DNA of 64,000 nucleotides from Perilla frutescens (Eukaryota; Streptophyta; Magnoliopsida; Lamiales; Lamiaceae). Positions within the stretch are counted from its first letter, which is position 1, and the number at the start of each line of letters is the position of its first letter. Under the pieces are notes generated by a model. The model did no database searches and was not told the origin of the DNA. It saw only the letters and a list, made by a program, of their open reading frames with translations. Shown here in pieces: positions 46,581 through 59,589 of this stretch. Made by a program: the position numbers and the translations under genes. The stretch lies in assembly GCA_026008535.1 (NCBI GenBank), contig BRKX01000004.1:30384501-30448500 (forward strand). Reading direction: 5' to 3'.

Positions 46581-48012
46581 TGTTAGTTTTGTATACTATA
46601 AGACTTGTCTTTGAATACAATATTGATGATATTTTATGATGATATAGATTGAATACTATTACAGTCGCTGTTAGAATTTAAATTGTTATATTTTTATGTA
46701 TGTTCATTATACTTACATTATAGATAATATGGTGTGGAGAATCACATGGCAAAATCATATCATTGGTTCCTTGTATTGTATTAAAAGGCTCACGTCTTAG
46801 ATGATCTTGAACCCACCATCGGTATACCGTAGAATAATCTGATAGTTAGTTTATCTTGACTAGCTGATTATTCTAGTACAGCATGGTGTGTATTGAGGAG
46901 GATCAAGATAGGATACTATTCTCTATTTTGACCTTAATTGAGAGAATAATGATCCATAGAGTTCGGGTTCTTAACCTATATATATATATATATATATTGA
47001 CAGACATATATATGTTGTCTTCATTATTTTGATTTATCAATGGGTGATGTTCTTTGATAGAATCAATAATCTTTATATCTTGGCTAGTAACATTTACATA
47101 TATGATAGGTCGTACAATATATATGGGCACCATATCCTGGTGCACCAGGTTAATGATGTTCTCTTGAGGAAGTACAAAGTTTATATGAAATCCTGCAAGT
47201 GGAATTTATTTCATGCATGATAAAGCTTGTGTGGTACTACTCAAGGAACAAGATATTAATTAATTATAGCTGTCAGAAGCCTACATAATTAATTAATGGG
47301 CATTATATCTCAAACATGAGGAATGGCTGAACTAAAGGGGAAAGCATATTCGCAAATATGTATTAAGTTGGTAGGTCGGTATTATTTCTCTAGTGGAATA
47401 AAAATAATACTTAATTTATTTAATTATATCCTAAGTTTATTGGATATTAGAAAATAAATAAATTAGCAGTCCAATTTAATATTCTTCTACATCACCGTTG
47501 TAGCCCAATATGACTTAAGTGGACTGAAGATGGAACAAGAGCTAGAGGCCCAAGCCTAGTAGGTTTAGGACTATTAATTTTTGTCTACCCCGTATAGATA
47601 TAGGAGATGGGGGGTGTAAATAATACAATTAGAAATTAGCCCTCTCTTGTTCTCTTGATCTCCATAGAATACACACCCGTTTAGTAGATTACAGCCCACC
47701 CTGTATCTAAACACGGCCTGAGATTACAACAGAAGATCAAGGAGTGGAATTTCATAGTGGGGGAGCCCAATCATAGCTTATTCAACAACAAGATTAGACC
47801 TTTAATCTTGTCCTCAACCCGAGGTTTAATTTGTAAGTCAATTTTCGGTTTCTATATTTCCACTTTAATTAGAATCAAAAATTGCCTTGAATGTTAATTG
47901 AACTCGGTTAATTAATTCATACAAGATTCATAAAAATATGATATACATGATACTAGGATTAATGAACAATCAATTAGATCTTGCGGTGGTTCAATTCGAA
48001 AAAACCCCAACA
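46581..48012 (+). repeat. 5' LTR of copia A copy 2
   Basis: TGTTAGTTTTGTATACTATA to ...CCCCAACA, 1,432 bp. It is inserted in gypsy-1 pol; the left flank is TCAAT (46576-46580). A (TA)n microsatellite lies at about 46977-46998. Confidence 0.92.
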
Positions 48013-48014
48013 AC

Positions 48015-48026
48015 TGGTATGAGGGC
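48015..48026 (+). other. Primer binding site of copia A copy 2
   Basis: TGGTATGAGGGC, two changes from TGGTATCAGAGC, just after the LTR. Confidence 0.8.
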
Positions 48027-50196
48027 ATGTTTTGGCACTGTTCTAGATTTAATCCTAGGATTATTCGATCTTCATGCATAAATTTGTAGATGAATTTTAT
48101 GTGTTTGAAATTTTCAGATTTATTTGAACATGAATTTCATGATTTATAGATTCAATTCGGATGTAATTTTGATTATTATCGAAAATTTGAATTTGTGTTA
48201 ATCTATGTAATTTTCGATCCACCTTGAATTAAGTTTGGAATAGATTTTTGATCATGTCAAAATTTCCAGATTTAATTTGATGTGGTGTTCAAAAATTAGA
48301 CCATCAATTTATATTTCCGGTCCTAACAAATTAATCTGGAGAAGTTTTGAATGAAAATCAAATTTTCAGATTTATTTGATAGGTGTTTCGAATATTTGGG
48401 TGTATTAGAATTGGATATGGAAATTTTGATGTATATCAAAACTTGCCTAATTCTAATCTAAATAGTTTTGAAAGTAGAATTTTAAATTTGGAAAAGTTTG
48501 AAGTTGATCAAATTTCCAGATTTATTTTCTTGGAATTTTCGAAATTAAGGTGTATTAGAATTGGATATGGTAATTTTTTATATATATCAAAAGTTACGTA
48601 ATTCTAATGTAAATAGGATTGGAAATAGAATTTAAATTTGGAAAGAGTTTGAAGTGGATCAAAATTTCCAGATTTTAATTTTGATATATTCGATCCTATG
48701 TATATTATTTGGAATAGATTTTTATATCAAGATTTCTAAATATTATTTAATTAGGGTTGTGTTTAATATTGGAAAATTAAGTAATAAATTTGGTGGATAA
48801 TTTTATCTAATTTTCAGATTTATACTTATGATATTTTCGAGTATTACAAGATTTAATTTGGTAGATAATTATTTTAATTTCCAAATTTTATCTTGTAGAT
48901 ATTTTTTTAATTTTTTAATTTTATTAAATGTAATTTTTGAAAATTATATATCATGTGTTATATCATATGTAATTTTATATTTATCATATAATAATGATGG
49001 TTGGATGGTGTAGACTAATTTGTTTGCTGGTTCTACCAACTTGATGGTTCCTAAATTATGTGATGTATGTTTTAATTTATTGTTTGAATATATGATTTGA
49101 TGTATGCCAGTTTGGCTACATGATTCTTTATCCATGATAAAATCCATGGATTAGGTCTACGGTTTTTATTTTATTATGTTGTTTTAATGTAATAGAAAAA
49201 ATAAAATTGTTAGACCTAGTAGTGATTTTCTAAAAATCACTAAGTTATTGAGTTGTAATTTTATTCTAGATATATTAGGATTCTCCTTTTAGGAATAGAT
49301 ATTCTATATGGAATAAAAATTGGAGATCGACTCAAAGAAGGAAAGTAGTGCAGTCCCAATCAAGGAAGGGCATCCCTATTCACGTCTCGAAACCCTAATC
49401 GGAGCTAGGGTTTTGATGAGGTGCAAAGGTGATCGACGACGACCATTCCCAGTATTCTGGAGCTAACTTTCTAGTTTTATCTCATCAAGCAACATGAGAT
49501 ATAAGCCATGATAGTTGGTCTTTATTATTTCACTTATTATGTTGTTTGAGCATGCAATGGATGTTTATCATTTTATGTGATGTTTGCAAGTTTTTTAAAA
49601 TGGGATAAAATGAAACCTCAAACATAAATAATTAAGTGGAAGAGATTCATACCAAAGTATGTACAAATCTCAAACGGTCTCCATTTATTTGGTTTAATTG
49701 AGAAGTGATGGACATGCGCGTTGACAATAGGTCTTCCTCCTTATCAAATGTGTCATATCACAGGATTCTCTAGAAATTAAACCTCTTAATAAAGATAGTT
49801 GTAGGACACTGTTAGAACTAACTAACTCCTCCATCTGGATCATTAAAATTCGAATCAGTGCCCTTGGTGTGAAGGTGATGGTGTTCACACTTAGGTGTAA
49901 TTTATTAATAAACGTCCACACTATCATGGCTTATTGATTAGATAATTATATGACCGTAATGGTTTATGACTATTAATTTCCTTGTCGTAAGGAAATTTGA
50001 CTAGAGGTAAATTAAAAGTTCAGTATCCTATTTAAAAATGAATTTTATAAACCTCCACACTATCATAGCTTATAAGAAACGTTTTTAAAATATTAGTGGA
50101 TCAACGTATAATTCTTTAGAGGTTTTCTATTATATGTTATTATCCTGAAGTTTGTGACTGTACTGTATGTTTATTTTTCAGTTACTCTATATCATC
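48027..50196 (+). other. Long leader of copia A copy 2
   Basis: About 2.2 kb, homologous to the other two leaders, with the same palindromes. The best is 48847-48895, where the arms CAAGATTTAATTTGGTAG and TTCCAAATTTTATCTTG flank a short centre. Two CCACACTATCATGGCTTAT-type motifs occur near 49915 and 50057. A tract TTATTTTTCAG sits 16 bp before the gag ATG. Confidence 0.7.
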
Positions 50197-52584
50197 ATGG
50201 CACTCTCCAACCTGTCCTCAATTCTCAAAGAAAACAAGTTAATCGGTGAAAATCATAATGACTGGATTTGAAACTTTACCCTTATCCTAACTGCTGAGGG
50301 ACATAAATACGTACTTGAGGAGGAATGTCCTCAAAAGCTGGATGAGAATTCTAGTGAAGCGCAAAGGTTGGCTTATGATAAGTGGACTAAGTCTCACGAG
50401 ATGGTGCACTGTTACATTTTAGCTTCTATGTCAAATGTGCTGCAACATCAACATCAGTCGATGAAATCTACTTCTAACATAATCCGCAATCTCAAGAAGC
50501 TCTTCGGATACCAGCATTGCTTGGCTCGACACTTAGCAATGAAAAACTTGATGAGCATGAGGATGGATGATTCCATACTGGTAAGGGATCATGTTCTCCA
50601 GATGATGGGTTACCTGTCGGAGATAGATACCCTGGGTGAAGAGGTGGACTCCGAATCTCAAATAGATAAAGAAAGATGTAACTTTATCTGAGTTGCCCAT
50701 GGATCTTTAGGCAGCTGTGTTACTCCAAAAGGAGAACTCGGAGGCCTACATAGTTGAAAATAGCACGTCTTCTTCAGGAATCAAGAAGAGAAAGAGGAAC
50801 GCACCGCAAAAGGCTACAAGTGTGGAACCTAAAGCTAAGAAGGTCAAGTCGCAGATTCCTCCAGAGGACTTCAAGTCCAAGATAAAGTGCTTCAAGTGCG
50901 GTCAGCTGGGTCACTGGAAATCGGCATGTCCCAACAATAAGATGAAGGATATGTCTCACACTCTCATTGTTAAAACATGTTTAGTTACTTGTTCTACCCA
51001 ATCATGGGTAGTAGATATTGGATCTATTGATCATGTTTGTATGTCCTTATAGAGGTTCCTGGTAAAAAGACAGCTGAGTGATTGCAAGATTACCGTCTAC
51101 ATGGGCAATGCTACGAAAGTGGTGGCAGTTGCAGTGGGAGCTGTTACCTTATCTTTTAGTAGTGATAGGATTTTAGTTTTGAAAGATTATCTTTATGTGC
51201 CAAATTTTAGGCAGAACATTATTTCATTTTCTAAATTATTTTTGAATGGATATTTTGTTTCTTTTGATAGCAAAGTTGTTATCACAAGTGTTAAATGTTT
51301 TATCTATTCTGGCACATTGGATGGACATCTTTATTTACTTAATCCTATGCAAGACACTATGCAAATGCAATTACTGAATACATCGATCAAAAACCCTAAT
51401 AAATGAAAAGAACTTTTACAACTGAATCAAACCTATCTTTGGCATCTCAGGCTCAACCATATCAACCTTAAGATGATAAAAAGACTAGTAAATGATAGAA
51501 CTTTGTCTTCACTGGTCCTATAATCGTTCCCTTTGTGCGAATCCTATTTGGAAGGTAAAATGACCAAGCATTCCTTTAAAACAAAAGGGAATAGATCTGA
51601 AGAGGTGTTAGATTTGATTCACTTTGTCTGGTGTGTCCCTATGTCAGTTCAAGCTCAAGGAGGGTACGAGTATTTTATCACACTCATTAATGATTACTCA
51701 AGGTATGGATAAATATACCTATAACGCCGTAAGTTCGAACGCTTTAAGAAATTCAAAGAATTCAAGGTAGAAGCAGAGAAATGAACAGGTAGAAGTATCA
51801 AATCATTACATTCGGATCGTGGTGGTGAGTACCTCTTAGGGGAATTTAGGGACTGCCTGGCAGAGAATGGGATTAGATCCTAGCTAACTGCGCCTGGCAC
51901 ACCACAATAGAATGGCGAAGCAGAAAGAATGAATAGATCCGTATTGGAGATGGTTAGATTGATGATGAGCTATTCAGAGTTGCCCATTTCATTCTGGTGA
52001 TATTCCCTAGAAATAGCAGCTTCCAACCTTAACCTGGTTCCATTGAATTCAATTCCCTCTACACCCACAGAACTTTGGACTAGACGAAAGCCCAGTTTAG
52101 GTCATGTTTGGATTTGGTGCAGTCTAGCACACTTGATAGATAAGGAAGCTGATAAACTGGCACCTCATACTGATGTAAGGCTGTTCATTAGGTATCCAAG
52201 GGGAACAAAAGGTGGTTTATTCTATATTTCTAAGGATCAGAAGATCATTGTAAGCACCAGTGCTCGATTTTTAGAAAAATACTATGTAATAAATCACAAG
52301 CCAAAGAGCAAGATCATCCTTGAGGAGCTTCAAGGAGAAGGTTCGAATCCTACACCACCAGTACAAGAAGAGGTACCACCAAACACTGCACAACGTGTCA
52401 CAGATGTACATGAAATGCCTATTCGCAGTGGGAAAGTTGTTCGACAACCTAATTGATTCATTGTTTTCAGAGAATCCTCAGATTTCTCAAAAGGAATGAA
52501 TTAATTAGATCCCAGGACCTATGACGAAGCAATACAAGATAAAGATGCAGATTCTTGGAAAATTGCAATGGAATCTGAAATTGG
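50197..52584 (+). pseudogene. gag-pol of copia A copy 2, 3'-truncated
   Basis: It starts MALSNLSSILKENKL at 50197. It contains gag; a CCHC knuckle (CFKCGQLGHWKSAC, about 50890-50931); protease with DIG in place of DTG (SWVVDIGSIDHVC, about 51003); a decayed pre-integrase zinc region (about 51430-51560); and integrase (LHSDRGGEYLLGEF, then LTAPGTPQ-stop-NGEAER, to about 52100), followed by a linker to 52584. A deletion of about 60 bp near 50670 shifts the frame; afterwards the pieces at 50717, 51101 and 52043 share one frame. Many stops sit at expected Gln or Arg codons. It is cut at 52585 by copy 3, so reverse transcriptase and RNase H are absent. Confidence 0.9.
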
Positions 52585-54029
52585 TGTTAGTTTTGAATAC
52601 TGAAAAGACATGTCTTTGTATACTTTTCTGATGACATGATGATATGGATTGAAAGTTATTACAATCACTGTTTTCATTTAGATTATTTTATATAATTGTT
52701 TTATGCAATGTTCGATACACTTACATTGTAGATGATATGGTGTGGGGAGATTCACACTAAGATCATATCATTAGAACCTTGTATTTTATTAAAGAGCTAA
52801 CGACTTAGATAGTCCTGAACACACCATCGGTACACCGTAGAATAATCTGATAAGTTAGTTTATCTTAACTAACTAATTATTCTAGTACACTTATTAGTGT
52901 ATTGAGGAGGATTATGATAGGATACTATTTTCTACTCTGACCCTGATAGTGAGAGAATAAAGATCCATAGAATTTGGGTTTTGAACTCATGTTTGTTGAC
53001 GAGCATATGTGTACATTACTTATTGCTTTGACTTATCAATGGGTGAGATACTTTCGTGGATCAATAAGCTCGATATCTTGGGTAATAATAATGTATACAT
53101 GATGTGTCGTGCAATATACATGAGCACCATGTCCTGGTGCACCAGGTTGATGATGTTCTCTTGAGGAAACACAAGTTCATGTTGAAACCCTGCATGTAGA
53201 ATTTATTCCGTACATGATAAAGCTTGTGTGGTACTACTCAAGGTTCTAAATGTTAATTAATTATAGCTGTCAGAGGCTGACATAATTAATTAATGAACAT
53301 TATATCTTAAACACACGGAATGGCTGAACTAAAGAAGAAAGCATATTCGCAAATATGTATTAAATTGGTAGGTCAGTGTTACTTCTTTAGTCAAATAAAA
53401 GTAATACTTAGGTTATTTAATTATATCCTAAGTTTATTGGATATTGAAAATTAAATAAATTAGTGGGCCAGTTTAATATTCTTCAAGGTCCCTGTTGTAA
53501 CCCAATTTAATTAAAAGTGGACTGGATATTGAATTTGAGATAGAAGCCCAAACTTAATAGGGTTAGGGTAAGATATTTCGCCTACCTCTCTATTTAATTA
53601 AAGAGAGGGGGATGAAATTTTAGCATTATTATTCATCCCCTCTTTGTCTCTCAAGATATCCATAGATTCCACAAATCTATCAGTAGAATACAGCCCACTC
53701 TGTATCTGATACTTAGTTCGGGAATACAATAGAAGATCTCGGAGTAGAATACTGTGGTGAATCCGCCGATTCAGTCGAGGAGAAGGGGGCACCGATCATG
53801 TCTTCATTCTACAACAAGATTAGATCTTTAATCTTGTCCTCAGACCGTCTAGCAATTATAAATAATTCGATTCTATGTGTTCCGTTTTATTAGATTCATT
53901 TTGTTTTGCATGGTTTTGTGTTGGCCGCGTGTATAAACATGCATGGAACATAAAATTATGATTTTCATGAACATGGGTTAATGAACATCCAACTGATCCT
54001 GCGGTGGTTTAATTCGAAAAACCCTAACA
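52585..54029 (+). repeat. 5' LTR of copia A copy 3
   Basis: TGTTAGTTTTGAATACTG to ...CCCTAACA, 1,445 bp, inserted in the pol of copy 2. The left flank is ATTGG (52580-52584). Confidence 0.92.
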
Positions 54030-54031
54030 AT

Positions 54032-54043
54032 TGGTATCAGAGC
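54032..54043 (+). other. Primer binding site of copia A copy 3
   Basis: TGGTATCAGAGC, a perfect match to the plant copia consensus, two bases after the LTR. It is the best preserved of the three A copies. Confidence 0.9.
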
Positions 54044-56506
54044 GGGTTTTTGCACTGTTCTAGGAATAATCCAAGTATAATCTCGACATATATATTTAAA
54101 TTTGATGTTAGATTTATAGTTCTTAAATTTTTAGATTTAAATATGCATGTGTGTCAATTTTATGGTGTTCAAAACTTGGATGAATTTTTTATCTAATTCG
54201 AAAATTCTAGTTTTGAGGTGCATTGAATTTTCGGTCACTATGAAATTAAGATTTGGGATGATATTTGATGTTCTTCAAATTTTCAGATTTTATTTTCATA
54301 GGCTTCGAAAATTTGAAGATCAAATTTTTGAAATTTGATGTGTTAAAATTCCCTAATTTTTTGTTGTTAATTTTCGGCACTTAGGAATTAAGTTTGGATG
54401 GTTTTTGATCAATATCAAAATTTCTAGATTTAATTCTTGGTGTGGTTCGAAATTTATTGTGATTAGAATGAGATTAGGTAATTTTTGGTGTATATCAAAT
54501 GTTACCTAATTCTAATTTAAATAGGTTTGAAATTAGAATTATAGATTTGATAATTTTTGAAATGGATCAAAATTTCCAGATTTATACTTCTTGAAATTTT
54601 CGAAACCTATGCTATATTATTTGGAATAGTTTTTTGATTAATATCAAAATTTCCAAATATGTTATAAAGTGTTAATTTTCGATTTTATTAAATTAATTTG
54701 GAGAAGATTTTTATAAAAATTAAATTTTCAGATTTATTTAATAATAGTGGTTGAAAATTTCATGTATGGGATTGAGATTTGATATTATTTGATGTATATC
54801 TTGGTTTACCTAATGTTAATACAAATAGATTTGAAAATAGAATTTTAAATCTTGGAATATTTGGAGCGGACTAAATTTCCAAATTTATTATTTGGTAAAT
54901 TTTCAAAATCTATGTGTTTAAAATTAGATAAGGTAATTTTTTATATAGATAAATAACTATCAAAGTCCAATTGTAATAAGGATTTAAATTAGAATATAAT
55001 TTGGAAGAGTTTGAAGTAGATCAAATTTTCAGATTTTATTCTTTGAAACTTTCGGTCCTTATGTATAATATTTTGATTAGATTTTTTATTTATATCACGA
55101 TATCCAAATATTATTTAATTAGGGTGGTTCACAAATATTAAATAAATTTGGTGGATAATTTTAATTAATTTCCAGATTTAATTTTGTGCTATTTTCGAAA
55201 TCTACAAGATTTTAATTTGGAGGATAATTATTTTAATTTCCAAATTCTATCTTATGTTAATTTTTGAATTTATTATTTAATTAATTGAAATATTCAAAAA
55301 TTATAATTCATGCATAGAAATCATATGTTATTTTATGTGTATCATATAAATATGATTGTTGGATATGTAGACTGTGTTTGTTTGCAGGTTTACCAACTAT
55401 CATGGCTCCATTTATTTATGTGATGTATGTTTATGTTGAATGAATGATTGGTTGTATGCTGGTTTGGCTACGTGTTTTTTTAATCCATGAGAAAATCCAT
55501 GGATTAGGTTTAGGTTTTATTTTATTTGTTTTAATGTAATAGAAATAAAATTGTTAGACCAAGTTTTTAAGTTGTATTTTTTATTGTAGAAGTATTAGAT
55601 TTTTCCTTTTGGAATAGATAGTCTGTATTGAATGAAGATCAACGCAAATAAGAAAAGTAGTACAACTCCAAGAAGGAAGGTTCACCGATTCACGTCCTGA
55701 AACCCTAATTGGAGCTAGGGTTCCGGCGAGGCACGGTGCTGTGAGGGGCGGCGGCCAAGCCCTATTCCGGAGCTGACTTTCCTATTTTATCTCATCAATC
55801 AACATGAGATATAAGCCATAATAGTTGGAATATTACTGTTGCTTATTATGTTGTTGTGAAACATGCAATGTTTATCACTTTATGTGATGTTTGCATGTTC
55901 TTAATAATGGGATAAAATGAAACCTCAAGCATAAATAACTAAGTGAGAGAGATTCGTACCAAAGTATGTAGAAATCTCATACGGTCTCCATTTAAGTCTG
56001 GTTTAATTGAGAAGTGATGGGTATGCGCATTGACATTGGTCTTCCTCCATATCGGATGTGTTATATTACAGATTTCTCTAGAAATTAAATCTCTTAAAGG
56101 ATAGCTGTGGAACACTATTAGAACTAACTGACTCCTCCATCTAGAGCAATTAAATTCAAAATAGTTATCTTGGTGCGAAGATAATGGTGTTCACACTTAG
56201 ATGTAATTTATTTATAAACGTCCACACGATCGTGACTTATCAGTTAGACGATTACATGACCGTGTTTATTATCCAGCTATTAATTTGCTTGTTGTAAGGA
56301 AATTCAACTGGAGGCAAATTAAAGGTTTAATAACCTATTTAAAAATGAATTTTATAAACGTCCACACTATTGTGGCTTATAGAAAACATTTTTATAGTGT
56401 CGGTGGAAAAACATATAACTTTTATGAGGCTTTCGATTATATACTATTTATCCTAAAGTTTGTGACTGTACTACATGTTTTAAATTTTAGGTATTCCATA
56501 TCATCT
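54044..56506 (+). other. Long leader of copia A copy 3
   Basis: About 2.46 kb. The palindrome array runs from roughly 54340 to 55255; a clear unit is 55206-55254. A segment with TTTGCAGGTTTACCAAC near 55382 and a TTTTAG tract 17 bp before the gag ATG resemble splice acceptors, which raises the option of a leader intron. Confidence 0.7.
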
Positions 56507-57417
56507 ATGGCACTCTCCAATTTGTCTTCAATCCTTAAAGAAAATAAACTCGTTGGTGAAAACTATAATGGTTGGATTCTTAACCTTAACCTCGTCCTAG
56601 TTGCTGAGGGACACAAGTTCGTACTGGAAGAGGTATGTCCTGAGAAGCCAGATGAGGATTCTAACAAAGCCCAAAAGGTTGCATATGATAAGTGGGTCAA
56701 GTCTGATGAGATAGCGCACTGTTACATTTTGGTATCCATGTCAAATGTGTTGCAACATGATCATCAGCCTATGAAGACCGCTTATGATATCATGTTCAAC
56801 CTTAAGGAGCTCTTCGGTTACCAAAACCAGTCGACATGCCATTCGGCAATGAAGAAGTTGATGGATGTAAGAATGGCTGACTCCACATCTGTTAGGGATC
56901 ACGTTCTCACGATGATGGGGTATCTGGCTGAGATCGAGACCTTGGGTTGAGACCTCGACACCGAATCTCAAATCGACATCGTTCTTCATAGTTTGTCCTC
57001 GACATTTGAGCAGTTCAGGTTGAACTTCAACATGATCAAGAAAGATATTACCTTGGCTGAACTACTCATGGACCTTCAGGCGGCAAAATTGCTCCAAAAG
57101 GGCAATCCAGATGCCCACATAGCAAAGAATAGGACGTCTTCTTCGAGTGTGAAAAACAAGAAGAGATACGCACCTACGAAGGCTGCAGATACAACGCCTA
57201 AGGTGAAGAAGCCAAAGGTGAAGATTCCTCCTGAGGAGTTCAAGTTAAAGAATAAATGCTTCAAGTGCAGCCAACCAGGTCACTGGAAGGCATTGTGCCG
57301 TAACAAGAAGAAGAAGAAAACAGGTATATCTAACACTCCTGTTGTAGAAACATGTTTAGCAACTTGTTCTACCCCGTCATGGGTAGTCGATACTGGAACT
57401 ACTGATCATGGCTACCC
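56507..57417 (+). pseudogene. gag and protease start of copia A copy 3, truncated
   Basis: It starts MALSNLSSILKENKLVGENY. Only one stop (after AEIETLG, TGA near 56948) breaks the gag. The knuckle is CFKCSQPGHWKALC (57258-57299), followed by a Lys run and the protease start SWVVDTGTTDH. At about 57417 the frame runs into unrelated minus-strand ORF3 sequence, without an LTR border, so a deletion or rearrangement junction is likely. An upstream in-frame stretch from 56285 is leader, not gag. Confidence 0.9.
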
Positions 57418-57546
57418 CGTCCAACTGATGACTTTTTGGTAAACTAATGATGTGGCAACTAATCGATCAGTTCTAGTGATATCTTTTTCTTGGCCCTTGG
57501 GACTGATTCATCACTTAACTGATGAGATCAGTTGTTGAACTGCTAG
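57418..57546 (-). other. Downstream flank of ORF3 copy b
   Basis: Non-coding sequence rich in CAACTGAT-type motifs, like other Sirevirus S1-family spacers. It joins directly to the truncated gag of copia A copy 3. Confidence 0.4.
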
Positions 57547-59395
57547 ATTATATCTCAGTCAGTTTTCTCTTCTTGAGGGGCCGAACTAGATACTCTTCAC
57601 TGCTCTCGTCAGGGTATTTTGACCTCTTTATCTTGGAGGCGGATCCAGCTCCTTCAACAGTCTTCTTTGGCCTTCCTTTCTTCACGGATTGACTGCGGTG
57701 CTTAGCTTCAGCAGATGTGACCCTTCACCTTCTGTTCAAGTTCCTTCTTGAGGATGACTTGTGCTGAAATTCCTGCAGGTTCAGTTGGGCGGTTGCCTTG
57801 TGGCTTGAAGAAATCAGTGGGGTGACATATCTCTTTGATAAGAGATTGGGTGATGTTGCAGTGTCTTCAACATCATATAATCGACTCACTGCAACTAGGG
57901 TGAGAGATGACTCTCGCTGCTTCTATGCAGTTGCAGGTTCAGTTGGTCGATTAGGCTCAGCTAACTGATTTGGCAGACTTCCAAAATTCAGTTTTCTGCA
58001 AGCAGGGCTGATTGTGTAGGTCTCTTGCTGCGTGGCTCCTGCTTCTTCATGAGTCTTGATGTCACTTCCCAATTCAGCAAATAGGGCAGTTGGAGGAATT
58101 TTCTTGGTTAATCTATGACTCATAATTCTCTGTACTTGCACGATAGTTAGAGGTAATAGATTTGTAGACCATATCTATTTCAAACTCCAAACTTCTTCTC
58201 TTTGCCAAAAACTCATGCCGTGATAAGCAGTGATCAAGAGATGAGACTGGATGGACATTGAGTGTCTCTAGTTGTACCAGTAGAAGAACCAGTTTAGCAG
58301 CTCCAAAAGCTCTTGATCTTGCATGGCCATAAATGCAAACTGAGTAAGAAGTAAATTTATTACCTCTTTTTGTGCATTCTTGGCTGCATATTAACCACTA
58401 TAGAAAGTGCAAATATCTTTTTCCGTCAATTTGAGAGGGTGGCAAGTTCTCCTGAAGTAATTATCTCCATAGTTTGAATGAGGAATTCCGATGAATGGAA
58501 TAAGCTCATCTGGATCGAAACAGTCTTGGAAGTCTGCTGTTGATCAATTCTTGAAGACTGATGATGGGACAGCATTGGCAGTTGAGGTATTTGAGGTTGT
58601 GGCATTTGTATTGCCAATTCCTAGCCTTTTCTTCTTGAGTGAGCACAGATGAATGCTTCCTCTCTTGGGAATCCAGTCTGAGATGAGGACTGGTAATGCA
58701 TCATCATTTGGCAGCTTCAAGATGTCTTTAATCATCTTGCTCATTCTGAGAATAAGTCCTACCGTGGACTTAAACTTTCATGTTCTCTTTGAGTTGAAAG
58801 CCTTAAAAACTTGACGCTTGAGTTGTGAGAATACAAACTCTGCCCCGTTTGTCTCGCATCCTTCAGCTAGGTATATCATCACCTTATACCTCTCCTAGGT
58901 AAGCTGGCTTAGGCTTCCAATTGCTCCAAACATCATCTTATTTGTGATGTCGAGCAGAACTCCATACTCTGGTCTTAGATCAGTTTTAGCTGTGGAAAAA
59001 CTGAATGCTTTTCTGCAGGTAGGGGTCTTCCACCTTCTCCAGTATTGTTTAGCTGCTTCACTTAACTCTTGAACGGTTGCGCCTTGTCTTGGAAGTTGAA
59101 AAACTTCAGCAACTGTTCTTTCAGTTTTCTGGAATGGTTAGCCATGGATAACTGATGTAATCTCCTTTCCATGAGCACTGATTTGTACTTCAAGAAGAAA
59201 TTCACACACCTAACTTTGTCTGAAGAATCTGGGTGGTGTTTCCAGATAGTGAAGAATCCCTATCTTGTGAAGAAAAACAAGTAGGTTTTGGCCGTTTGAA
59301 TTTTGAAGAATATCCTGGAATTTCTTCTTTTCAAGGAATTTGTCTCTCATCATTTGTTTCTTGAAAGAGCTGGGGGAACTAAGTAATTCTGCCAT
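57547..59395 (-). pseudogene. Envelope-like ORF3 of an S1-family Sirevirus, copy b
   Basis: It starts MAELLSSPSSFKKQMMRDKF at 59395 and ends at a TAA at 57547-57549, after a tail KKRKLTEI. Blocks shared with S1 ORF3 include ELIPFIGIPHSNYGDNYF (S1: IPARGIPHNGAGADYF) with a TCHPL site after it, and YHGMSFWQREEVWSL (S1: FHGMSFW-stop-EEEWSLW). The start-to-stop length is not a multiple of three, so indels are present, with many stops. It lies on the same strand as, and directly downstream of, copy a. Confidence 0.75.
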
Positions 59396-59589
59396 TGAAG
59401 AAAATTTGGCTAGAATTCTTGAGAAAGATGAGAGAGAGAGAGACTCTTTGAAAGAGATTGGGAAATGAGTACGAAGTAAATGCTTAAAAAGACATTTGCA
59501 ATTTCAAGGCAAAATGGCTTTATTTGGAAAGATACGAAACTGGAATTACAAGAAGTCTTATTCCTAGAGCTTCTCATCAGTTTGATTGA
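59396..59589 (-). promoter_or_regulatory. Short spacer between two tandem ORF3 copies
   Basis: Only 194 bp. The minus strand has CAAATAAAGCC (about 59521-59531), a plant-type poly(A) signal that could end transcripts of copy a. Further down there is a CTCTCTCTCTCTCATC leader tract (about 59430-59446) just above the ATG of copy b. Confidence 0.45.

Noticed and set aside
46977..46998. (TA)n tract as an origin or structural element
   Set aside because: A simple microsatellite in one LTR copy; absent from the sister LTRs.
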